A stretch of 64,000 bases of DNA from contig JABMLP010000004.1 in NCBI GenBank assembly GCA_013176395.1, positions 310,001 to 374,000 on the forward strand. The letters run 5' to 3'. Made by a program: the position numbers and the translations under genes. The stretch comes from Venturia oleaginea. Lineage: Eukaryota; Ascomycota; Dothideomycetes; Venturiales; Venturiaceae. The notes under the pieces were generated by a model. It was not told the DNA's origin. It saw only the letters and a list, made by a program, of their open reading frames with translations, and ran no database searches. Below, one piece after another: positions 10,413 through 22,454 of the stretch. Position 1 is the first letter of the stretch, and the number at the start of each line of letters is the position of its first letter.

Positions 10413-12088
10413 ATGCCGAACAACCCGCAGGACAGCGGTGGTGGTGGTACCACGAGTGGACCGCCACCATCGCAACTGCCGACCGGATCCATTAGAAGAG
10501 CAGAAGGACCTCAAGCCGGACAACCCTTGAGACCAGCAAAGGACATCCTAATTGAAGTTATAGGACACTTGAACTCCTCCAAAATGCCCAATCCTCGGTT
10601 CCTTGCCTCCCTCGTCCGCGATGCCTTGGACGCACTTGCACCCCCAGTAGCCCGGGAAAACTTTGCGGCTGGACCAAAATGCTTCTCGGCTGGACCACGG
10701 CTGGACCACAACTGGACCGGATTGAGCGAATGATCAAGGACCTCCACGGAAAGGGGCCATCGACGGAACGTCGCCTGTACTCCCATGTCGCGGCGGAGCC
10801 ACCAAACTCCAAGATAGTCAGAGTCAACCTCAACGAAAATGTTGAGCTCACAGAAGAAGAAAGGAGAGATACGAACAAGATACTGGAAGCCTGCAGGAAG
10901 GATATGCCATCCGCGGTTGGAGTCCACGTCCTCAAGAGCGGAGCGGTGGATGTCCATTTCAGGACCACTGCGGACAAGGACAGGTGCGCCCTCCAAGGAA
11001 CCGGGGCGGCGACCACACAGGCACGAAGAGACTACTTCCTAGAGGTGATGGGAGTACACCGTGGAGTAGGAGTGGCCCACGGAAGAAACGCAGACAACAC
11101 CCAGGTTCTGAGCGACATTATCATGGGGACTCAGAGACTATGCCCAGGGCTGAAGATTCACTCAGTTGCATGGAAGGACAAAGCCAAGAGATACAAAAGA
11201 AGGGACGGGCCGGCCACGGTCTCCGAACGGGCAGCGCTCTTGCTTGGGTTCAGTACCACAGAGCATAGGGACATGGTAATCCAGAAGGGGGTTGTTATAA
11301 GAGGGGAGATTTACCAGGCCAGGCTGTATGATCATACAGCCTCGATCAAGCAGTGTTACAAGTGCCAAGTCTGGGGACATGTCTCGGAGCATTGCACCTC
11401 AGCGGTCAAGTGCGGTAGATGCATGGGTGACCACGACACCAGGATATGCCCAGGGGCATTGAATGTCCACCGGTGTACAAACTGCAAGGGCGCACACCCC
11501 ACGTGGGCTAGGAGACAGTGCAAGACCTTTGAAAGATATTTTGGGCAAGTGCATGCAAAGAGGGCGGCCTTGCAGCAGCAATCCTGGATGATTAAGGACC
11601 GCGCCATCCAGGCAGCACCCGAGTACGAAAAGCAGTTCCCACATGGATCGAACAAGCGTAGGGCCCCTAACGGTCCCGGTGGACCAGTTGGGAGGCCGCT
11701 CGGATCCACAAACAGGCCCAAGGTAGTGCCGAGACCCCAAGGGCAGGGGCACATCTTCGAGAAGGCTGGGTTCAGTACACCAACTACCAGAGGAAACCGA
11801 CTCTCTATGGCACCCGAGTCCGCCTATGGAACGCCCATAGGAGAAAACCCAGACATCCCGACAAGGGCGGAAGCGACCCGGCCAGGGAGCGGGGGCAGCG
11901 GAAGAGGAATTGATACTACCGGCAGCCCCCCGAGGTTCGGGGCTCTGCCGGCTATAGTGAGCAGCGGCACGCTACCGCCATCCATTATGGAGCAGACAAT
12001 GGATAGGGAATTCACGGGGGTAGCCGTGAGTTTTGGCGATGTAGCGCCACCTAGCACACCCCTTAACCCGATCTTACCCAATGTCTAG
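10413..12088 (+). pseudogene. LINE ORF1 (gag-like, three CCHC zinc knuckles), frameshifted
   Basis: The frame opens at ATG 10413 (MPNNPQDSGGGG) and would stop near 10733. A second frame, shifted by -1 and open from about 10679, carries the rest to the TAG at 12086-12088. The shift falls in a run of GGCTGGACCA-like repeats (about 10665-10712), so slippage or repeat loss is the likely cause. Three knuckles follow one another in the C-terminal half: CYKCQVWGHVSEHC, CGRCMGDHDTRIC and CTNCKGAHPTWARRQC. Such proteins coat LINE RNA and escort it to the nucleus. The C-terminus is Pro/Gly-rich linker. The stop overlaps the ORF2 start (ATGTCTAG), suggesting reinitiation of translation. Confidence 0.85.
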
Positions 12089-15000
12089 TGGACCTAGGAC
12101 CGAGATCGTGCAGTACAATTGTTGTAACGCTAACTACAACAAAGCTAGGCCGTTGATCGACCGCTTTCACCCAAAGATACAGAAAGTTATAGTGCTGCAG
12201 GAACCAATGGAGAAGAGAGGCACCACGTACTGCCCCCCGGGGTACACGTTGGCGTTTGAACCAAGGGGGGAGAGGGTGAGAGCGACGAAGGTGGCTTTTT
12301 TCATTAGCAAGGAGATCGAGCCCGGAACATGGGCGGTCCGCTACTATGGCCCATGGGTCGCGGCGCTCGACATCAACCTCGACGGCTGGCCCGTTACACT
12401 TATCAATGTTTACAACCCTATCACGAACGAAGTACGAATGACCACATGGCCACAAATACGGACAGCGATAGGGGAGGCGAAGGAGAACTACATGGTCTTA
12501 GGGGACATGAATGCAACGCACCCGAGATGGGGCGGCATTGGCGCGAGGGCGACTCGCCAAGCCGATCATCTCTGGGAGAAGGTGGAAGCGTACAACCTGT
12601 ATATGCTTACGAAGAGAGGGGAGCCGACTTGGGAAAGGAATGGAGACAAATCGACGATCGATCTCACGTTCGGGACTGAGGGGGTACACGCCAGGACCGT
12701 GTCCTGTCTCCCGGAACCAGGGTTGAGGGACCTCAAAGACCACCACCCTATCCGGATAGTTTTACAAGCAGAAACAACGAGGGCCACGGGCCTGGGTAGG
12801 TTCAATACTGACAGGATGGATCCGCAAGAGTTCAGAGAGAGAGTCGCGGCCTCCGGATGGCAAAGTTCCGGAGATAGAATGGTGGCGCTACAGGAGGCCA
12901 TACACCAAGCCCTGGTGGAACTGTGCCCCAGGATCAAACCAGGAAGAAAAGAGAGGAAAGGGTGGTCCCCCCGCGCTGCAGAACTGGTCAAGGAGAAGGA
13001 TGATGCCCGTCGGGACTACAAAAGAAGCTTTGCGGCCAGAGATAGGGAAAGGTTGCGGACGGCCACCAAAGCCCTAGATCGGGAAATTCGGAGACTCTCT
13101 AGGGACAATTGGAGGACCTTCCTAGATGAGTTTACCAATGACCCCGCCGTACCACACAACAAAGGGCTATGGACAATGTCAAAATGGAGCCGCAAAGGAG
13201 CGCCCGGTCTCCCCCAAATGCCCGATCTGGTCGATCCGAGAACAGGCAGGAAAAGCAAGGACATGGCCGATATAGCGCGGATCCTGGCGGAGAAATTCTT
13301 TCCCGCGCAGCAGGAGGCTGATCTCAGCGACATCGAAGGGGGACCAGGATCAGACCGGCCGTGGGTCATACGGGTCGAGGGCGAAGAAGTGCCGGATATT
13401 ACAGAGGAGATGATCGAGACGGTTATCTTGGAAATGCCCAATAGGAAAGCCCCAGGGCCGGACGAGATCCAGAACGAAGCTATCAAGCTGCTGGCGGAGG
13501 ACATTAAAGGCCGGTTGCGGAAGCGGTACAGACCATGCTTGAGACTGGAGGCCTCCCGCCGTCATTTAAGGAATCCATCACGTGCGTCCTGAAGAAGGAG
13601 GGCAAGGGCGACTACACTGACCCGGGAGCGTACCGGCCCATCCAATTGGAAAATACACTTGCGAAGCTGGTGGAGAAGGTGGTCGCGCAGCAACTCACAG
13701 CTTTTGCTGAGAAAAGCGGCGCACTGCCGTGGAACCAGTTTGGCGGGAGGAAGCAGAGGTCCACTCTCTCCGCGGTAACGTTCCTGCGCAGCAGTATACA
13801 CACGTCATGGAAATCAACCGCCAAAAAGATTCTAACCATGTTAAGTCTTGACCTCAAAGGGGCTTTCGACCATGTATCGCACAGGAGGTTAATGCACATA
13901 CTATGGAGCAAGGGAGTGCCGGCATGGATTCTGAGGTTTATTGAAAGTTTCTTGGAAGGGAGGCGAACCAAGGTGTCCTTTACCGGATTTACGAGCGAGT
14001 GGACTTCAGCCAGGACCGGGATACCGCAGGGGTCCAACCTCTCACCGATACTCTTCCTCTTCTTTATCTCGGAGCTACTCGAGGAATTCCAGACACCAAA
14101 CGATGGGCTGGTCGGCTTTGGCTTCGTGGACGACACAAACTTGATTGCTTGGGGGGTATCGGCCGCAGATAACTGCCGGAGACTAACCGTTGCACATGAC
14201 AGATGTATCGCTTGGGCAAAGAGACATGGGGCGACATTTAACCCCACAAAGTACCAACTAATGCACTTCAAGCAGGCCAAACGGACGGAGGCCCAGCCAG
14301 GGGACATGGACTCTACAGTAGTGGTTGATGGGACTCCAGTAAAGGTAATGAAGAAGGAGATCAGGATGCTCGGGGTCTGGTTCGATCCGTCGTTGAGTTG
14401 GGAGTCTCATATGAACAGAGCCATCGGCAAGGCCAGGGCAGCTATGGGAGCAATGGGGCGGCTGGTAGCCGGAATATTTGGACCATCATTGCGGAAGTCC
14501 AGACTCATTTATATAGCAGTGGTAAGACCTACACTCCTATATGGGATCCAGGCGTGGGGATGCAATGACCGAGCTGGAGGTATTACGCGGGCACCGTACA
14601 TGGAGCGATTGGCAAGAGTCCAGAGGGACTGCCTTAGGAAGGTAACCGGGGGCTATAGGCGAACCCCCGTTGTTGCGCTGGAAAGGGAGACGTCGGTCCA
14701 GCCGATGGACCTATACGTGGAGCAGCTCGTCCTGGAACGAGTAGGAGCGGTAAAGGACCACCCGGTGGAAAAAGAGATACAACACACAGTTGAACTCATG
14801 TGGAGGGACATGGAGGCTGTCCCCCCACCACCAAGGGGGAGAAAAAGGAGAGGAAGACCCAGGGTACTCCCCCGGCGACCTGAGACACCGGCGGAGATGG
14901 GAGCTGCTAGACTAGCACTACGGGAGACGCAGTCCAACGAAATGCCTCAGTATGCTCCCGCAGAGCTACCCAACTTATACTATGGAGGACCGGAGCCAGA

Positions 15001-15712
15001 GCCAAGACCGGGTCGACGACCCATTCATACCGTTAGGAATAACCCCAACCTCCCGTCACCAAGACCAACGCTAGGGAGACCTACACATGAAGTGGGACCC
15101 TACAACCAGAGACGGGCCATTGCTAGGACGAGAAGGGAGCGAGGAAGGCCCGACGCTGAGGAACCGGGGGCCGAAAATAGGAGAAGAAGAGCTCGAAGGG
15201 GGGGAAACCTGCATAAATATAGGCTGCCCTCCAAAATCTCCGCGCTGCTGGAGGAGATATGGAGGGCAAGGTGGGAGGAGAAGAGAAGGAACAAGGCCGG
15301 TGCGACTTGGTCTAAGGAGTGGGAGGACGAGACACTGGGACTGTACGATGGCCTCACGAAACTTGAAGCTACAGCGTTTTTTTTTATGAGAACAGAGGTA
15401 TTGGGACTCCGGTCCTGGCTGGCAGCAATACATGTGCCAGGGATAACCCCGGAATGCGCGTGTGGATGGCGACACCAGACACTAATTCATGTATTCGACT
15501 TCTGCCCCAGATACAATAGAGACCATCTGAGGAGCGAAACTGGTACAACATCGATACGCACGGCACTCAATACCAGCAAGGGATGCAAGGCTGCTGCTAG
15601 GTGGATGCTCGACAATAATATCCTGCCCTATCTTACCGTGGCAAACAACGCACAAAAGGAGGACAGGTCAAACTTCTCCGCGGCACCGCGGCTGGTGGGG
15701 AGAATTGAGTAA
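12081..15712 (+). pseudogene. LINE ORF2 (APE endonuclease + reverse transcriptase), one frameshift
   Basis: Starts at ATG 12081. The endonuclease spans about residues 1-230: LQEP, NVYNP, GDMNATHPRWGG, STIDLTF and DHHPI supply the expected E, D, N, H and D positions. The frame ends at 13592, but RT motifs continue one base back from about 13515, implying a 1-nt deletion near 13510-13516. RT motifs in order are SLDLKGAFDH (catalytic D), TGIPQGSNLSPILF, and GFVDDTNL (FVDD catalytic pair). A basic, low-complexity stretch replaces the RNase H domain found in many fungal LINEs. The C-terminus has a CACGW...H...C knuckle near 15452-15510, where the RNA or target is usually gripped. The stop is at 15710-15712. 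Confidence 0.9.
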
Positions 15713-16387
15713 GAAGACACAGAGTAGAAGGGGGGACGAGCAGAGACTACGGACGGGAAGGAGGAGAAGCTGAAGTGAGAAATGAGCGGAATTCCCGAGC
15801 CATGGACGGTACAAACACTGTCCATCAGCACGAACTCCAACCAACCAGGAGAAAGCGTTAGAGAGCTGAAGGTGCGATGAGGGTCTTGAGGAGGGACCGA
15901 GGAGAGAAGGGGAGGTGTGGACTGAAGATTGCTGTGAGGTGAAGGAGGGAGGAGAGATTGGGTGGAAGTTGTTTATTTATTAACGGCGCGTTACCAGAGC
16001 GCGCCGTGTCCGTTACCACGCCCTCACCTGGACTCGCAATGTTTGGGTCCTCACGATGCTTGGCATATTGAATCCTGGTGTTGTAAAAATCCTGGACCCT
16101 GGATTTACAACAACAATGGCCAACTCGAAAACTAGACAACACCGGCCCGGAACAGAGGATTGGGAGCATTAGGACTGGAGGGTGTCCTATACTGACCACA
16201 GTATAGATGACTCGGGTAGTGAACGGGGGGGCATAGTTCGACGGCGCCGGTCCATGGACGGGGCGCGGTCTGGAAAGTGACGAAAGGCTTTTTTATCCCA
16301 GAGAGTTGGGTTTTTGCAATTGTAGATAGAGATTGTGGGCACACGGCACATACGCCATTACATACCACGTAAAAATCCGATTATTAT
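15713..16387 (+). other. LINE 3' UTR
   Basis: Non-coding tail of the LINE. It contains a GC-rich hairpin around 15984-16005 (GGCGCG...CGCGCC) and ends in ATT repeats immediately before the right target duplication. The 3' UTR is where the reverse transcriptase recognises its own RNA in related elements. Confidence 0.7.
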
Positions 16388-16401
16388 TATATACCAGACA
16401 A
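16388..16401. repeat. Right target-site duplication of the LINE
   Basis: Exact copy of the 14 bases at 10298-10311. It ends 15 bp before the 3' end of the neighbouring gene's coding region. Confidence 0.9.
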
Positions 16402-16416
16402 CTATCACCTACCATC

Positions 16417-17057
16417 TCAAGCACCTTTATACCCATACCTCAACCTCTCCAACTCCTGCACATCAACCGGCCTCAACTGCCCCCTAGCAACATACCCAAC
16501 CAAAAACACTACTCCCGGCAACAGACTCAAATACAAATCATCCCCCGCCCCCTCCCCCTTCTGTTTCGCCCTCAGTGCAAAAAGCAATAACACGATACTC
16601 AATCCCACATTCAAGTGATCCAGGTATTTCTTCAAGGGTCCGATTTCTGACGTTTGCGCTCCTGGCAATCGCGTCGTTGTTTTTGGGGGGTGTGGGCGGG
16701 TGGGGAGGATGTGGAGCGCGTAGGTTGTTAGGGTGAGGGAGGTTATTGATAGGAGGGTGCGGAGGGATGTGGTGGGGGTTGGTGGGAGGAGGGAGGGGAT
16801 GTAGAGGAGGAGGGAGAGGAGGGGGAGGGCAAGGAAGGCTTTCTGTGAGTAAATATTAGCTTTGGGTGTTTAGAAGACGAGGGAGAGGGAGGGAGGGAGG
16901 GATGTACTTTATAAGCTTCCGTCTTTGCAGCGTCATTCTCTATGAATGTTTTGATCAGGACTTCCTGTTCTTCCTCGTCCAGATCTTCGGGTTGAGAATC
17001 AGAGTCTTCATCGGTTGGGTATTTGAATGCCTTTCGTAGGCGCGTCGTTGGCTCCAT
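16417..17057 (-). CDS. Small conserved fungal membrane protein
   Basis: Two exons, 17057-16908 and 16842-16417, giving 191 aa; the intron of 65 nt has donor GTACAT and acceptor CAG. The N-terminal 50 residues are soluble and acidic (TDEDSDSQPEDLDEEEQEVL). Four hydrophobic segments follow: KAFLALPLLSLLLYIPSLL, TLLSITSLTLTTYALHIL, GLSIVLLLFAL and LYLSLLPGVVFLVGYVA. The C-terminus is short (ELERLRYGYKGA). I recognise the pattern of a conserved ascomycete protein but know no function. The LINE lies immediately downstream and has displaced the native 3' UTR. Confidence 0.8.
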
Positions 17058-17341
17058 TGTGAGATGTTGGAGTAATTGCCGTGATGAGCGTTGGAGCTTT
17101 GAGCTACCTATGAATCGTGGATGACCATTTCCATGCCGTGGCTGACTAGTTAAAGTGTGGCTTGAACACGTACACTGTCTGGTCACGCCTCACTCAACTG
17201 TGAGTGGCTCGGAGCGAAGATATCAAGCAAGGGCCGTATGTTGGAACTACCATCACCAGATTCTTTCAATCATGAACTCACTCTTCCACCTTTTCGGCCA
17301 TCTAACTCTGCGCATTTTTCCTGTTCTGCATCGATACGCCC

Positions 17342-18780
17342 ATGTTCATGATTGAATCGAGTAAATTGCGTGCACTAGAGGCTGGAGTTTGTCGAGAGTA
17401 CTACCGCAATGTGGAAACTGCCATCACTCTCCCTGATGGAACTATCCCGGAAAACCTTTGCAAAGTCCATGAGATTCAGCAGTCTTTGGCTTAAGGCGGA
17501 AAGTCACTATCGTATTATCTATGCTTGGGCTCGCTCTTTCCGAGAGCTGGGTTTTGACTGTCCTACTATTTCCCAATATGTTTCCGGTTCACGCAACATG
17601 TTTCTCTCCCCTCTTCCGGATCCTGGGTGGTGGTGTTCCAGTCATTGTGGGTTCCTGCTGGGCCATGTTCGCTGGATTCTGTCCACCAAATCTGAGGTGA
17701 GCAGAGTCTATCCAATCTGAAATCCCTCGATTGATATTGGAGTCAGAACACGAATCTTCTTCTATATCGGCATCGTACAAATGACAACACAGCTCGTGGG
17801 ACCGATGGCAGGTCTATTTCTCATGGAGACCGATGGACCATACGTCACATTCTTCCTCGGTATCTGGCTTCAGGTCCTTGGTCTTCCAATAATGTTGCTT
17901 CTACCCAGCACGATTGCCAAAAGCGAGCGAGTCCTGGACAACGACCCAAATGCGCGTCTTGTAGTTTCACCAGAATGGAACCTTACCAACCTTAGGAAGC
18001 AAATTAGTGGTCTGTTGGCGCACTTTAATGACAGCGTTCTGCCCCTGCTTCGCCCGACCATTATCATCGGCCTCCTTGCCATGTTTGTCAATTGTCTTGT
18101 TCAGCCAATTATTCAAATACTGATGCAGTATATATCTGTCAAGTTTCACTGGCCGATCAGTCAGGTGAGCAAGAGACGCCAATACTGAGATCTTCGCTAA
18201 CCTCTATAGACATCGTTCATTATATCCATTCGAGCTGTTGTACAGATGGCCATTCTAGTGGTCGTGCTGCCGTACTTGCACAATGTCTTTACAAAAAGAG
18301 TCGCCATACCCGCTACAGCAGACCTCTACGTGGCCAGAATATGCGTCACCTTCCTCATCACTGGTTAACTTGGTATGGGACTTGCTGCCTATTCTCCGAG
18401 CTTCATGATAGGTACAGTTTCAATTTCTCATCATCATCTTCCCCTCCGTTAACATCGAACTAGCCCTGATCGTCTTCTCAATTGGGAGCGGCTTCACACA
18501 AGCCATGCGTTCATTTATGACCTACCTGGTCCCCAGAAACGAGATCGGTCTTCTGTATACTATCATGGCGATCTTTGATAGTGTTGGTGCTCTTGCCGCG
18601 ACTCCGTTGCTGGCTTACTCGTTCTCATATGGCATTGATAAAAGCGGTATGCTGATTGGATTACCATTCTTCATCGTTGCGGTTATGTATTGCATTAGTG
18701 GTGTGAGTGTTTGGTGTCTAAGAGCAAAAGGTGAAGATGAGATTGGTGGTGACTGTCGTGAAGAACAGGCGCTATTATGA
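17342..18780 (+). pseudogene. MFS transporter pseudogene
   Basis: The reading starts MFMIESSKLRALEAG and keeps family hallmarks (CREYYRN, LPDGTIPENLCKVHEIQ). TAA at 17492-17494 then ends the frame, and the next part (LRRKVTIVLSMLGLAL) continues in another frame. The expected second membrane span and its loop (about 35 residues) are missing, so a deletion occurred here. The introns at 17697-17746, 18165-18209 and 18412-18463 all retain good splice sites. A second stop, TAA at 18366-18368, interrupts a membrane span (ICVTFLITG*LGMGLAAYS). The C-terminal half is otherwise intact. The protein would have been a 12-TM efflux-type facilitator. Substrate unknown. Confidence 0.85.
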
Positions 18781-20478
18781 GCGGGGTAAAACAGCTTAGA
18801 GAGCGCAAGCAATTCTCCAGCTTCAGGCGAAGCAGAATACTACATCTTTCCAGTAGCCAGAGACTTTCTCGGATGTCCTCTTCCAAGCGTTCGCACATTA
18901 CTATTTAAAGCTTCCTGCGACCTGCATTCCTCGGTTCAAAACAAAGGCCTCAGACGACCTGTCGACCAGAAGCTTCCTCAAAGCGCTAATTAGTGAAATA
19001 GATACTAGCCGGTATAAAGCAACAAGAGTGAGGGTAAGCTTCACAATAGCCACAGAGAGAGGCCGGAAGAAAGGTCGAGACAATTCAGTAAAGATAATCT
19101 TCACCGTCATCGATTCTCCGCGTCGAAGCAGATCGTTGTTTCCCAGCGCAACTCAACTATCCACGAGACCTCGACAGCTTGAATTCAAAGTCCACTTCAC
19201 ACAAGTCTCAGGCTATACCCTGTTCCAGGATTCGGGCTACACAACCCATTTATTCCGTCTTTTTGAGGGTGTTCTTTGGTTCGTCAAAATATTAATACCA
19301 ATCGTCGCGAACGCGATTTTACGATATCGGGACTTTGGTATCGGATGATTTTTTTTTAATCGGAATTAGAACTTGTAAATCCTTGTGAATATACTTACTG
19401 TCGAAGATTGCTTGTATGCGTATAGTATTGAGACCTTTGATGTATTTAAGTATTTCGTTGGTAGGTTTTTTGAAATGATAGAAAACTTGGAATTCAGAAA
19501 GAAATGGGATTTGTTAGTTTGTTAGGGGTGTGGTATTGGTGTTGAGGCGGTTTGTGGCTCGTAATGGGCGGTACAGAGGGCCTGGTATATCGTGGTTGAA
19601 AGAGTTTATTTGTGAAGCGTTTTGTTGTTTTGATGTTTTGATGGTTTGATGATTTGGGTTATCATCATCATCATCATCGCAAGTAGAGCTCGACGAAAAT
19701 ATCATCTCATATAGGAAAGCTCAAGACCAACTGTCCTCACAAACCAGATCAGAGACCAAGAGACAGAGAAGCGGAAGCAGGATTTTATCAAGTAAACCTC
19801 ATCATCGCTAGTCTTAGTCCCCTAACGTATAACCAGAAGGCACTTGTTAGTATTACCTACTACCCAAAATCTAAAGACTCTGACAGATGTTATACTCACT
19901 TACATACCATAAATTAAACATTTCTCCTAGTGGGAAGTATTTTGATAGTGGATTGATAATGAACATACTTATCAAAACCTATGATACCTGACAATAACCT
20001 ATCCTGCCACATTCACTTTATATCAAGCTCTTTTAAAGGAACGAAGCCGTTATCAGTCCAGGCAACGGGAATGAAAAGGTGACGGGACTCACCCATTGAC
20101 ATGCTGCACCGCATTTCGATTCGAGTTCGTAAGAGAAAGGTGTAGCTTAACCAGAAGTCGAAGGGAAAATTTTATAACGGCTGTTCATATGCTTTCGGTA
20201 GCCGATTTCGTCCGTTTTGCAGTGGGAATTTGTGGGTATATCAAGCTGTTTGACACTGATTCAATGTCTCCAAGAAATTTGTCCAGGCCAGGCGGAAGGA
20301 GCTCTGGGAGGTGGATATGTAGCGAGTATGGCGGTATCTAGTAAGGTGGTGTTTACATGGCTAGACATAGTCCCATCGGTCAGGTTCGCATGAGATGGAA
20401 GACGGGCATTGAGGCTTTAGACAGCGCGCAGCCAATTCGGGCTTTGAAAGACGCAACTGATGTGAGCTGGCAAAACCG
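18781..20478. other. Intergenic, no supportable gene
   Basis: Short frames on both strands have no recognisable content. A short ATC trinucleotide run lies near 19663-19678. The last 500 bp is the likely promoter of the PIF1-like gene. Confidence 0.4.
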
Positions 20479-20616
20479 ATGGAAGAATCACGCGTGCACG
20501 GTTCTGGCAATATATCCGAAACTCGACGCGGCTTATCCTCTGCTTCTTATCACCAACATCTCATCTTCCCTTTAAACGCGTTGCACCCATTTTCGACAGC
20601 TTATCAGGCCGCAAAT

Positions 20617-22454
20617 ATGATCAGAAACACTGATCAAACTTCTCTTAGCCCAGAGCAGGAAGCAGTCATCGAAGTCGCCCGGCAAGGATCCAATATTTTT
20701 CTCACAGGAGCAGCTGGCTGCGGCAAGACAGTCACACTCAAGCAGCTTCTTCGTACCTTCGAGGCAGAGAATAAGATATGTCAGGTCGTTTCTCCGACTG
20801 CAATTGCCGTTTTACCTTTGAGAGGAATGAGAGTGCACTCTTTTTTTGGTTGGGGTCTCGACCCTTTCAGAACAACGTCTCGCCAGTCTGTGGCAGGACT
20901 CTTCCCTGAAACGCGTATACGAATCAAAAGTGTGCAAGTGTTCATCATCGAGGAGATTTCCATGCTATCAAGTCTACATCTCGATAGAATGAATGAGGAT
21001 CTCCAAAGGGTAATGAACAAAGGCCTCCCATTTGGCGGCAAGCAAGTGATTTTCACAGGCGATTTCAACCAGCTACCTGTAAGTTTCTCTGAGCTACAAC
21101 GATAGTTTGCAGCATAGGCTAATACTGGTACGAAATCCAGCCTGTTTCGCCATATCAAACTTGTCCTCGATGCTGCAACCGCCTCCCCGACCCATCACCT
21201 CCCAATGGTCCTGTCCGATGCACAAAATGCCGGGCCCCAGCCCCAGTTTATCCTGATGAAAACAAATAGGCATTCAAATCAAAGGTCTGGGACAAACTTC
21301 AGTTACGGAACATTCGACTTCAGACCTTCCACCGTCAGAAAGATCCTGAGTTTCAGGCTATATTGACTAAGCTCCGAGAGGGAGTTCGCCTGAGCACTGC
21401 TGATTGGAATGCGCTGAGGTCATCCAAGCAACACCCTGGTGACATTCCTGCGGTGAGCTTGTTTTCAAGACGAGCCAGTGCTAATGCCAAGAACAGAAGG
21501 GAGCTCAGGGCACTCAAAACACCACTAATAACTTGGATAGCGCATGATCGGTATCAAAAATATGCAGGGGCAGCGGAACTTAAAAACCGTCACAGATTCG
21601 TACGAAAACTTGAGCTCGGAGTTGGAGCTAAAGTTGTTCTCCTTTCGAACCTTAATCAGTGGGATTGGTTGGTGAACGGTTCGCAAGGAAAAGTCATCGG
21701 ATTCGACAGATTTAAACGGGAAAGCTTCAACGTAAGAGGTATCGTAAGATATAGATTCGAAAGACTACACCGAAGTATTGATGATGAGCCAAATGCTGTC
21801 ATCAATTGGGCGGTCAAGAGAGACGAGTATGATGACGCGTGGGCTCCTGTTGTGCTCTTCGAGAACGGTCTGCGAGCGATAATCTATCCAGAAAAGCTGG
21901 GAACTGAATATTATGAACGAGAGACGAAATGTTGGTGTTTCGCTAGTCGTACTCAACTGCCATTGGCGCTGGCATGGGGATTGACCATACACAAAAGTCA
22001 GGGCATGACCTTGAACCGTGTCGCGGTTTCTTCGTTCAACATATGGGAACGCGGTCAACTCTTCGTGGCTTTATCCAGAGCGAGGACCCTTGGCGGGCTA
22101 ACTATTGAGGGCCGTGATGGAGAGCAGATCATGCCTGACAAAGAAGTGCTGAAGTTCTATAGCAAAACGAAATGGGAAAGGCCAGAAGAAGCTACTGAGC
22201 CCAGTGAAACAGGTCTCGGCCGGTTCATCGATACTAAACCCACCCTACTCCAGCCCAGCCTTGAAACCATCAACAAGGTACCAAAATTAGGTTGGCAGGC
22301 GGAAGCCCCTCGAGTTTTTGTCCGTAATTTTAGCATGTTTTCACCAAAGCGGCCAAGGTTCACTGTGCCGCGTGGACCTGTTCTCCGCTGGTGGAGCTTA
22401 GGATGTATATATACCCCCGTTATGTATCATCTCTTCAATAAAATATACAAGTAA
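20617..22454 (+). CDS. PIF1-family DNA helicase with an in-frame TAG in the zinc-ribbon region
   Basis: Starts MIRNTDQTSLSPEQEAV (an in-frame ATG also lies at 20479). Exon 1 ends at 21078. Walker A is GAAGCGKT, motif Ia SPTAIAVLPLRGMRVHSFFGWG (shortened here: HSFFGWG), Walker B FIIEEISM, and motif III GDFNQLP. With the intron 21079-21140, exon 2 opens with a zinc-ribbon insert (CPRCC and CTKC pairs) typical of a fungal PIF1 subgroup, then meets TAG at 21267-21269 where relatives have an aromatic residue. The remainder is intact: HRQKDPEF and the superfamily-1B end TIHKSQGMTLNRV...VALSRA. A longer intron 21079-21269, using that TAG as acceptor, would restore a 548-aa frame without the ribbon. 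It is either a pseudogene by one substitution or a splice-rescued helicase. The family acts on G-quadruplexes and telomeres; this is not the main fungal Pif1. Confidence 0.8.

Larger units (their letters stand above)
10312..16387 (+). mobile_element. LINE (non-LTR retrotransposon), APE-RT type, about 6.1 kb
   Basis: Identical 14-bp direct repeats bound the element exactly. It has a 5' UTR of about 100 bp, ORF1 (gag with zinc knuckles), ORF2 (APE endonuclease, reverse transcriptase, C-terminal CCHC) and a 3' UTR of about 675 bp ending in ATT repeats. It is much richer in GC than its flanks and not visibly degraded by repeat-induced point mutation. Each ORF carries one apparent frameshift, so this copy should be inactive although the target duplication is undecayed. 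No RNase H domain is visible. It most resembles fungal Tad1/I-like LINEs; the clade is not settled from sequence reading alone. Confidence 0.93.
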
